NCBI GenBank assembly: GCA_023415595.1
Contig: JAEZJW010000070.1
Span: 1-5,324, forward strand
Reading direction: 5' to 3'
Length of the DNA stretch: 5,324 nucleotides
Origin: Bacillota bacterium
Lineage (GTDB): Bacteria > Bacillota > Clostridia > Lachnospirales > Lachnospiraceae
The notes beneath the pieces were generated by a model, which saw only the letters and a list, made by a program, of their open reading frames with translations, ran no database searches and was not told the origin of the DNA. Both the position numbers and the translations under genes were made by a program. Shown here piece after piece: positions 1-5,281 of the stretch (position 1 is its first letter; every line of letters begins with the position of its first letter).

Positions 1-121
1 ATTCTGAGAATAATCATACCATTGATACAGAAACTCTGGATATTGCTTATGTAAAATATATGACCGAATATAAAGGAGGATCATATTATTGGACAGAAAA
101 TGATGGAGCTAAAATATTAAA
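1..121 (+). repeat. Left copy of a 121-bp exact terminal direct repeat
   Basis: Bases 1-121 are identical, base for base, to 5204-5324, and the match runs exactly to the last base of the window. The repeat encodes the end of the RHS linker (frame beginning at base 3, through the YMTEYK segment) and the first codons of toxin tip A. An exact match ending at both sequence ends is typical of a circularised assembly path or of a cut across one tandem-repeat period. It need not be a biological terminal repeat. Confidence 0.97.
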
Positions 122-470
122 TACGGGTATTACCATGGCGTACTTTGCCCTTTAGGGTTATTCAATCTTTACTAAGGGAAAGGGTGCGGGGAATACTGGA
201 GTAGGTAATCCGGTAAAAATATTAGGCAAAGGAAGTACAGGAAGAACAACTGCGAATACATTAACGGAGCAAATAGCAATGCAGCAAGTACAATCGAATC
301 CGTTAGCAAATGCAACACAACTAACATTTAACATGGGTGATCCAAGATGGTTAGGAACGGATGGATGGGTTAAGATGCAATCTATTATTTATGATTCTCG
401 TGGAAAGACTGTAATACATTTTGTGTATAACACTATTACAGGAGCATTTGATGATTTTAAATTTAAATAA
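3..470 (+). pseudogene. RHS C-terminal toxin tip A, partial, with in-frame TAG
   Basis: This is the C-terminal end of an RHS polymorphic toxin, read in the frame starting at base 3. Codons up to about base 78 are conserved linker, also found at 1942-2023. After that the sequence is unique and ends at TAA 468-470. An in-frame TAG at 153-155 interrupts it, and the frame is open on both sides. The distal part carries GRTTANTLTEQIAM, then DPRWLGTDGWVKMQS, then IHFVYNTITGAFDDFKFK at the very end. A compact C-terminus with conserved W, K, H, Y and D/K residues looks like a small nuclease-type toxin, possibly of the BECR (barnase/EndoU/RelE-like) class, but I cannot name the family. An ATG at 279 is the first methionine after the TAG, but it has no convincing ribosome binding site and I do not take it as a real start. 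The immunity-position gene follows 16 bp downstream. On the closed circle this frame is the continuation of the RHS frame ending at 5199. Confidence 0.72.
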
Positions 471-478
471 AGGAAAGG
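469..478 (+). promoter_or_regulatory. Ribosome binding site for the 487 gene
   Basis: The purine run AAAGGAAAGG lies 8 bases before the ATG at 487 and overlaps the toxin stop codon. This supports the 487 start and suggests that toxin tip and immunity gene were translated from one transcript. Confidence 0.7.
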
Positions 479-486
479 TTAATTAA

Positions 487-906
487 ATGAATAATATATA
501 TATTGAAAAAATCTGGAGCGATTCTGATTTAATTGAAATTTTAGTAATTGCAAATTCTGAATATGTTACTGCAAAACAATCATGTTATATTCAGAAGGAA
601 GATTTAATTAAAAATGCAAATAGATTAATCGAATATGTATGTGAGAATAGCGAGGAGGAACTTTATTTGGAATTTGGACAAATAAAGGGTAACTTTACAC
701 CAGCGTTTTCGATGAGATTTATTCAAAAAGATTTATTGGGCCATATTAATATTGAAATGGATATTGAAATTGCTGATATATCTGATAGATCACATAGGTG
801 TAAGTTCTTTGTTGAAGCAGAACTTGGCAGCATAGAAAGATTATGTAAAAAATTGACAAGGTTATCTGATGAAGAGGTTGGTACAAGCTGTAGCTTGTAT
901 GACTAA
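487..906 (+). CDS. Putative immunity protein for toxin tip A (139 aa, family not recognised)
   Basis: This small, acidic, cytosol-type protein has no signal peptide or membrane segment. It follows the toxin tip by 16 bp on the same strand, the classic place for the cognate immunity gene of an RHS or CDI tip. It has a good ribosome binding site and an uninterrupted frame ending in TAA. Visible features are an N-terminal strand-rich part (IEILVIANSEYVTAKQSCYI, about residues 16-35), a central LYLEFGQIKGNFTPAFSMRF segment (59-78), a GHINIEMDIEIAD segment (85-97) and HRCKFFVEAELG (103-114), then a short C-terminal helix. Four cysteines are spread through the chain. The alternation suggests a mostly beta, small alpha/beta fold. 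I do not recognise a named family, and the immunity role is inferred from position only. Base composition is very AT-rich (14 G/C of 60 in 721-780), unlike the RHS core (34 of 60 in 3121-3180), as expected for horizontally exchanged tip/immunity cargo. Confidence 0.85.
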   Translation: MNNIYIEKIWSDSDLIEILVIANSEYVTAKQSCYIQKEDLIKNANRLIEYVCENSEEELYLEFGQIKGNFTPAFSMRFIQKDLLGHINIEMDIEIADISDRSHRCKFFVEAELGSIERLCKKLTRLSDEEVGTSCSLYD

Positions 907-916
907 CATATAGCAA

Positions 917-994
917 AATAAAGCCATAACGATGAATAACTTATGAGGGATTTATTTTTATCACTCAAACCAATAAGGTGGTTATGGCTTTATT
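917..994. other. Long interrupted hairpin (14-bp perfect outer stem), possible terminator or mobile-element remnant
   Basis: AATAAAGCCATAAC at 917-930 is the exact reverse complement of 981-994. The 50-base interior can fold further: 940-944 pairs with 973-977, and 945-951 pairs with 960-966 with one mismatch, around a T-rich loop at 952-959. The element begins 11 bases after the immunity A stop and ends before the decayed RHS copy. The outer stem ends in a T-rich strand, so it could end transcription of the toxin/immunity unit, though the loop is long for an ordinary intrinsic terminator. A MITE-like remnant or attachment-type site is also possible. No flanking target-site duplication is evident. 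Confidence 0.55.
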
Positions 995-1820
995 ATTTCG
1001 TATACAGTAACCACTTTGTCATCTTCTGAAAAGCCTTAGCTAACGGATAGAAGACGGTGATGTTCTTCCAAACCTTAACCTATCATCTATATAATGGTGT
1101 CTTGGATTTAAATATCTATGGTTGATTATGGATTCCATGAATACGATGCCTCTGTAATATCATAGATGAGACTGGCAGCGCCAATAACAATATAATAAAT
1201 AAAGTATGCAAGTTACCAGCACGATTAAGAAAGCGGGCAGTATTACCTGAATGCGAGATATTATGACAGTACCATAGCAAGGTTCTTAACAGAGGATACC
1301 TACCGTGGACAGGCAGATGATCCGCTCAGCTTGAATCTGTATACTTATTGTGCGAATAATCCGATCATCTACTGGGATCCGAGCGGACATGAGTATATCA
1401 CATGATATAACGGATCCTTCAGAGAGACGATATGGCAGGATGAGTATTATTACAAATATGAAGGTAGTGAGTTACGCCAATATATAGTCACCGAGGAATA
1501 TAATGGTCCCCTTGATTCATATAATTCTTGGTCTATTGAAAAATCCCTCTCAGAGAATGAATATTACTATTAATATGATGGGGATGAACTGCGAAAATAC
1601 ATAAAAACCAATGATTATGAAGGTCCGGCAGATGCTTATAAGGCAGACTGGTCAGAAATAAACAGTCGCTTTTGGGGTAGAACTGATGGGTACTTTTGTG
1701 ATAAGTGGTGGCAGGATTCTAGTAAGCTGGAACAAGCATATAAAGTACTCCGAATGGAGATAGAGATTTTTGGTCCTATGCCTATAAACAATATAGGGTA
1801 TCGGAGCAATGAGTACAATA

Positions 1821-1854
1821 CCAGAATGTATGCAATACCAGAACGTATGCAATA
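1821..1854 (+). repeat. 17-bp tandem duplication causing a frameshift
   Basis: CCAGAATGTATGCAATA at 1821-1837 is followed directly by CCAGAACGTATGCAATA at 1838-1854, with one mismatch. The other linker copy has a single unit (around 5096-5112). Seventeen bases shift the frame, so this is one of the inactivating events in the tip B pseudogene. The alignment returns to register after it with the offset changed by 17. Confidence 0.93.
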
Positions 1855-1966
1855 CAAGCAATGGTAGGTTCGATAAGGACAGGACATTATGATATGGATA
1901 CCTTGCGTGAGCTTGAGGTCGCACTTACCAATGCAAGCGGTGATTATTCTGACAAAAATAACACCA

Positions 1967-1995
1967 TTGATACAGAAACTTTGGACATTGATTAT
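1967..1995 (+). promoter_or_regulatory. Possible sigma-A-type promoter in the linker end, upstream of immunity B
   Basis: TTGATA at 1967-1972 (5 of 6 to consensus) and GATTAT at 1990-1995 (4 of 6) are separated by 17 bases, placing a start about 80 bases before the ATG at 2081. The equivalent linker copies at both window ends keep TTGATA but have GCTTAT, a weaker -10. AT-rich DNA gives such matches by chance, so this is a weak call. It would explain how an immunity gene behind a dead toxin could still be expressed. Confidence 0.25.
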
Positions 1996-2061
1996 GTAAA
2001 ATATATGACCGAATATAGAGGAGTTTTGAATGGGAAGGGTCAAGTTACTCATCAGCTATTT

Positions 2062-2072
2062 AAAGAAGGTGG
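2062..2072 (+). promoter_or_regulatory. Ribosome binding site deciding the 2081 start
   Basis: AAAGAAGGTGG lies 8 bases before ATG 2081. A competing signal, AGAGGAG at 2017-2023, lies 6 bases before an in-frame ATG at 2030. The latter sits on the conserved linker end and would add 17 residues that simply read the tip B stub in another frame, so 2081 is preferred. Confidence 0.5.
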
Positions 2073-2080
2073 TGCTATTA

Positions 2081-2680
2081 ATGGTATCCCCAGCTAACAA
2101 GAAGATAACTGAGGACGAAATCCGTAAATTAGTATGTGAATGTAGAAACCCATTAAATCCACTGAGTATGTTTTTTACATATAAGTATGTAACTGACTTA
2201 GTGTCTTTAAATTGGAATGATTTGCTTTTTGCAATTAAGAATGAATTTTTACCACACCAAACTGCAATTGAACACGCTTTAGTAGAAGTGCAGAAAAATG
2301 AGTCCTCACCAATGGAAGTAATTGAATTGGCATGTACATTACAGAGCGAATCAGAATTTCATGATATATGTAAACAAATAAATCAATTGGTAACATCACA
2401 GAACTCATGCAGTTATTCCAACTCAAAGGAGAAATTCCTATATGTTTCATTGAATTGGGTGTATGAGCACAAGGACGATTATTGTAACCCGATTGAAGTA
2501 GTTGATATTTTATGTGATGAAATTGACTATCCAGATGAGGTTAAAAATCTTGTTAGCTTTATGCCTACGCAAGAAACAGAGACAAATTCATCAACCCCAA
2601 TAACAGAAGTGTTATTTGGCAGATTATTACGGTATTTAAATAATCATCGAAATCGTTGGATACAGATATACAAAACTTGA
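2081..2680 (+). CDS. DUF2247-like protein, probable orphan immunity protein of tip B (199 aa)
   Basis: This intact soluble protein ends at TGA 2678-2680 and overlaps the last 17 bases of the tip B stub, the usual coupled layout of toxin and immunity. It is helix-rich. Residues 43-75 (LNWNDLLFAIKNEFLPHQ then AIEHALVEVQ) and 117-162 (KEKFLYVSLNWVYEHKDDY, then NPIEVVDILCDEIDYPDEV, then a block ending FMP) match what I recall of the DUF2247 family: a WLYEN-like helix, a DxxYPEE-like turn and a xxFVxxMP end. DUF2247 has no established biochemical function, and its immunity role here is inferred from position. The first about 30 residues are not part of that resemblance; a later in-frame ATG at 2168 (M30) could be the original start, but it lacks a good ribosome binding site. 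An upstream ATG at 2030 would give 216 aa. The gene is undamaged although the toxin before it is almost entirely gone, suggesting either selection to keep immunity or recent toxin loss. It is AT-rich like the other immunity-position gene. Confidence 0.8.
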   Translation: MVSPANKKITEDEIRKLVCECRNPLNPLSMFFTYKYVTDLVSLNWNDLLFAIKNEFLPHQTAIEHALVEVQKNESSPMEVIELACTLQSESEFHDICKQINQLVTSQNSCSYSNSKEKFLYVSLNWVYEHKDDYCNPIEVVDILCDEIDYPDEVKNLVSFMPTQETETNSSTPITEVLFGRLLRYLNNHRNRWIQIYKT

Positions 2681-2871
2681 TCATCCGAAGGCTATAGGGG
2701 TTAGATATGCGCCTGCTTCGTTCATTAATAAAAGCGGGGTTATGCAAACTATAACTCCGGTAGTGATTCCTAAGCCGAAAATCCAACACCGCTGAGTTAT
2801 CCTTCAACCCGCATTGTGGGTAGATATGAGCTGAGCCTGGGATGGGTTTGCCACCTGGGCTTTAACCTGTG
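2681..2871 (+). other. Junction region without a convincing gene
   Basis: The region between immunity B and the RHS core holds no gene with a start signal. A reading frame different from immunity B is open from about 2645 to TGA 2793-2795. Its translation, containing GVRYAPASFINKSGVM and QTITPVVIPKPKIQHR, looks more protein-like than random, so it could be the 3' end of a lost gene, but it has no start codon context and overlaps the end of the 2081 gene. From 2796 to about 2871 I see no coding pattern. A TAA at 2863-2865 closes the RHS frame upstream of 2869. RHS similarity begins abruptly at about 2872, so this stretch is probably a recombination junction. Confidence 0.4.
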
Positions 2872-3687
2872 AATTGTAACGGTACCTATCAATCCTATGA
2901 TTCCCGCGGTAATGTAAACAGCCAGACGGACGGAAACGGGAATACGACCACCTATGCCTATGACGGGGAGAACCGGCTGGTTAGTGTCGTCGATGCCCTA
3001 GGAAACCGGACCTCTTATTCCTATGATGGGAACGGTAACGTCATCTCCCAGACGGATGGGAACCGGAATACCACGACCTATACCTATAACGCAGCCAACC
3101 TTCTGACTGCACGGATCGATCCTGACGGAAACGGGAAGCCGGACAGGACAGAACGCTATACCTACTATGCCAATGGGCTCATGGCTACGAAGACAGACCG
3201 TAATGGTGTGGTTACAGCCTATGCCTATGACAGCTTCGGAAGGCTGTTATCAGAGGATGCCGGAGGGGAGCTGCAGAGCTATACCTACGACGATAACGGG
3301 AACCTCCTCACCATGACGGATGCAACAGGAACTACGGTAAGGACCTATGATGCCCTGAACAGAAACATTACCAAGACGGTTCCAGGGGTCGGAGAGAGCA
3401 GCTATGAATATGACCTTCCGGGAAGCACTGAAGCAGAATACGCTGAGAGAACCACGGACCCGAAGGGAAATGTGACACTTAATAACTATGACAGGGCAGG
3501 AAGATTATCCTTGGTACAGGTAGGTGAGGAAGATCCCACGGAATACAGTTTCTATCCGGATGGAAGCCGTCGACGGATCACCTATCCGGATGGGACGACC
3601 CAGACCTATGCCTATAATAAGAATAAACAGATTACAAGCCTGATCAATGCAGGGAAGAATGGTTCTACCCTCTCTTCCTACCAGTAA
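2869..3687 (+). CDS. RHS/YD-repeat core, upstream half (5'-truncated, ends at in-frame TAA)
   Basis: The 272 codons are almost entirely YD repeats, which build the hollow beta-shell that encloses the toxic C-terminus of RHS and Tc-type proteins. Units visible in order include YDSRGN, YDGENR, YDGNGN, YNAANL, YYANGL, YDSFGR, YDDNGN, YDALNR, YDRAGR and YNKNKQ, commonly followed by a TD-type turn and a TTTYxY strand. There is no N-terminal secretion or anchoring region and no true start. GTG at 2869 merely follows TAA 2863-2865 and has no ribosome binding site, so the gene enters in mid-repeat. TAA at 3685-3687 replaces what is probably a tyrosine codon (SSYQ-stop-TYDSAGNQ), and the same frame stays open for 1509 further bases, so this and the next entry are one broken gene. 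Composition is much more GC-rich than the immunity-position genes (34 G/C of 60 in 3121-3180). As it stands it would not give a working RHS protein. Confidence 0.85.
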   Translation: MNCNGTYQSYDSRGNVNSQTDGNGNTTTYAYDGENRLVSVVDALGNRTSYSYDGNGNVISQTDGNRNTTTYTYNAANLLTARIDPDGNGKPDRTERYTYYANGLMATKTDRNGVVTAYAYDSFGRLLSEDAGGELQSYTYDDNGNLLTMTDATGTTVRTYDALNRNITKTVPGVGESSYEYDLPGSTEAEYAERTTDPKGNVTLNNYDRAGRLSLVQVGEEDPTEYSFYPDGSRRRITYPDGTTQTYAYNKNKQITSLINAGKNGSTLSSYQ

Positions 3688-5199
3688 ACCTACGACAGTG
3701 CCGGAAACCAGCTGACGAAGACGGAAGCGGGGGGGACCACTGCCTACAGCTATGACAGCCTGAACCGGCTCAGTACCGTTACCGAACCGGGGGGAAGGGT
3801 CACAAGCTATACCTATGACGGGGCAGGAAACCGAAGAACCGAGACAGTGCAATTAGGGGAAGGCTCCGTAAAGACGACCTATACCTATAATTCCCAAAAC
3901 CGCCTTATCTCTACCCTGACCACAAGCGGAGAGCTGACTAGGTACAGCTATGACGGCAATGGCAACCTGATGAATAAAACTACAGGTATCAACCAGCTTA
4001 AAAGTGACGGGACAGGAGCAGGGAATGTTCTTCCGAACTTCGGACTGATCATCCGTAAGGACGGAATGACAGGAAGCGGTACGAAGGATATGACCCTATA
4101 CTCCCATGACCACTTCAACCGCCTGATAGTGACAAAGTCAGAGAACAGCACCTCCGGCTACCGTTACAATGCCCAGGGTTATCGTATAGAGAAGACCGTA
4201 AATGGTAATACCACCAGATATCTCAATGAGTATGACAAGGTTGTACTGGAGACGGATGGAGCTAACCGCCAGACTGCCTTCAATGTATATGGAAGCGGAA
4301 GCCTGCTCTACAGGGAAGCAACAGCAAATGGAGGTACGGAGGAATACTATTACCTGTATAATGCCCATGGGGATGTAACCTCCTTAATTGACTCTGAAGG
4401 AGATATCGCAGCCACCTATGATTATGATGCCTTCGGAAATATCCTTGCAGAGACAGGAAACGCGAGTAATAACATCAAGTATGCAGGCTATCAGTACGAT
4501 ACTGAAAGCGGGCTGTATTACCTGAATGCCAGATATTATGACAGCACCACAGCAAGATTTATCACAGAGGATACCTACCGTGGACAGGCAGATGATCCGC
4601 TGAGTCTGAACCTGTATACATATTGTGCAAATAATCCGATTATCTACTGGGATCCGAGCGGACATGAGTATATCACAAGATATAACGGCTCCTTCAGAGA
4701 AACTGTATGGCAGGATGAATATTATTATAGATATGAAGGTAGTGAGAAACGCCAATACATAGTCACCGAAGAATATAATGGTCCTCTTGATTCCTATAAT
4801 TCTTGGTCGATTGAAAAATCCCTCTCAGAAAATGAATGTTACTATAAATATGATGGGGGGGAACTGCGAAAATACATAAAAACCAATGATTATGAAGGTC
4901 CGGCAGATGCTTATAAGGCAGACTGGTCAGAAATAAACAATCGCTTTTGGGGTAGAACTGATGGATATTTTAGCGATAAGTGGTGGCAGGATTCAAGTAA
5001 GCTGGAAAAAGCATATAAAGTACTCCGAATGGAGATAGAGATTTTTGGCCCTATGCCGATAAACAATATGGGGTATCGGAGTAATGAGACCAATACCAGA
5101 ATGTATGCGATCCAAGCCATGATAGGCTCTGTTAGGACGGGAAATTATAACAATGATACTTTGAGTATGCTGGAGACCACTCTTTCTGTTGCAGGCTAA
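3688..5199 (+). CDS. RHS core, downstream half, with RHS-associated core domain and linker (same frame as the upstream half)
   Basis: The frame of the upstream YD-repeat half continues here directly after the TAA at 3685, with no frameshift. A GTG at 3847 is the first possible start but is only a valine codon inside a repeat, so I treat the segment as the downstream part of one broken gene. Further YD units (YDSAGN, YDSLNR, YDGAGN, YNSQNR, YDGNGN) run to about 4000. They are followed by the RHS-associated core domain: YLYNAHGDVTSLID at about 4348-4389, YDYDAFGNIL at 4417-4446, GLYYLNARYYD at 4510-4542 and NLYTYCANNPIIYWDPSGH ending at 4665. In RHS proteins this block is the conserved cap with the self-cleavage-type DPxG(H) motif, before the variable tip. 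About 200 further codons form a linker rich in Y, W and charged residues, containing a two-unit internal repeat and a WWQDSSKLEKAYKVLRMEIE helix near 4981-5040. TAA at 5197-5199 ends the frame in the middle of the linker, at a position that is a glycine codon in the other copy. On the closed circle the frame goes straight on into tip A. Confidence 0.88.
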   Translation, partial: TYDSAGNQLTKTEAGGTTAYSYDSLNRLSTVTEPGGRVTSYTYDGAGNRRTETVQLGEGSVKTTYTYNSQNRLISTLTTSGELTRYSYDGNGNLMNKTTGINQLKSDGTGAGNVLPNFGLIIRKDGMTGSGTKDMTLYSHDHFNRLIVTKSENSTSGYRYNAQGYRIEKTVNGNTTRYLNEYDKVVLETDGANRQTAFNVYGSGSLLYREATANGGTEEYYYLYNAHGDVTSLIDSEGDIAATYDYDAFGNILAETGNASNNIKYAGYQYDTESGLYYLNARYYDSTTARFITEDTYRGQADDPLSLNLYTYCANNPIIYWDPSGHEYITRYNGSFRETVWQDEYYYRYEGSEKRQYIVTEEYNGPLDSYNSWSIEKSLSENECYYKYDGGELRKYIKTNDYEGPADAYKADWSEINNRFWGRTDGYFSDKWWQDSSKLEKAYKVLRMEIEIFGPMPINNMGYRSNETNTRMYAIQAMIGSVRTGNYNNDTLSMLETTLSVAG

Positions 5200-5281
5200 G
5201 ATTATTCTGAGAATAATCATACCATTGATACAGAAACTCTGGATATTGCTTATGTAAAATATATGACCGAATATAAAGGAG
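4357..5281 (+). repeat. Better-preserved copy of the dispersed RHS core-end/linker repeat
   Basis: This stretch matches about 1090-2023 in direct orientation. Offsets are 3275 for 1201-1837 and 3258 after the 17-bp duplication. In a sample of 60 bases (1681-1740 against 4956-5015) I count 6 mismatches. Similarity stops after 5281 (equivalent to 78 and 2023), where tip-specific sequence begins. Such direct repeats can recombine to swap or excise tips. Confidence 0.92.
4699..4929 (+). repeat. Two-unit 37/38-residue repeat inside the RHS linker
   Basis: Unit 1 (4699-4809) and unit 2 (4816-4929) share the pattern YY(R/K)Y(E/D)G, then E, then R, then YI, then T, then Y, then GP, D, Y and finally WS. 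For example, YYYRYEGSEKRQYI aligns with CYYKYDGGELRKYI, and YNGPLDSYNSWS with YEGPADAYKADWS. They lie directly after DPSGH and look like a duplicated small beta unit. The same two units are visible in the decayed copy at about 1424-1654. I do not recognise a named domain. Confidence 0.8.

Larger units (their letters stand above)
1060..2097 (+). pseudogene. Decayed second RHS core end, linker and tip B stub
   Basis: This is a degenerate paralogue of 4327-5281. Similarity becomes visible near 1060-1090 (matching the codons for YYLYNAHGD near 4348) and is ungapped from 1201 to 1837 at a constant offset of 3275. The copy includes ARYYD at 1256 and the DPSGH motif near 1376-1390. Damage visible against the other copy: length changes between 1090 and 1200, TAA at 1226-1228 (ACT in the intact copy), TGA at 1403-1405 (AGA), TAA at 1571-1573 (AAA) and a 17-bp tandem duplication at 1821-1854 that shifts the frame. 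After the duplication the frame is open from before 1861 to TAA 2095-2097. The shared linker ends at 2023 and is followed by only about 24 tip-specific codons, including KGQVTHQLFKEGGAINGIPS, too few for a toxin domain. The toxin body therefore appears deleted. Its last codons overlap the start of the next gene. No start codon or ribosome binding site precedes the copy, so it is a non-expressed displaced cassette. Confidence 0.85.

Noticed and set aside
153..155. Stop-codon reassignment or selenocysteine/pyrrolysine readthrough
   Set aside because: TAA, TAG and TGA all occur as interruptions, TAA and TGA end the intact genes, and no readthrough structure is evident.
1636..2052. Long open frames on the minus strand (1636-2052, 4911-5120 and others)
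   Set aside because: They are mirror images of the repeated linker coding sequence, appear in both copies, and lack start signals or plausible protein composition.
2810..2860. Possible terminator hairpins (ACCCGCATTGTGGGT and the two CCTGGG words)
   Set aside because: The first leaves too small a loop when fully paired, and the CCTGGG words are direct, not inverted, repeats.
3847..3849. GTG as a start of a separate 450-residue RHS protein
   Set aside because: It is a valine codon inside a YD repeat (ETVQLGEG), with no ribosome binding site and continuous RHS coding before it.
3505..3852. Minus-strand open frame within the RHS core
   Set aside because: The opposite strand has unmistakable YD repeats, and the antisense frame is a by-product of their biased codons.
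2869..4000. CRISPR-like or satellite repeat array
   Set aside because: The periodicity is at protein level (YD repeats) with diverged DNA units, not identical repeats with spacers.
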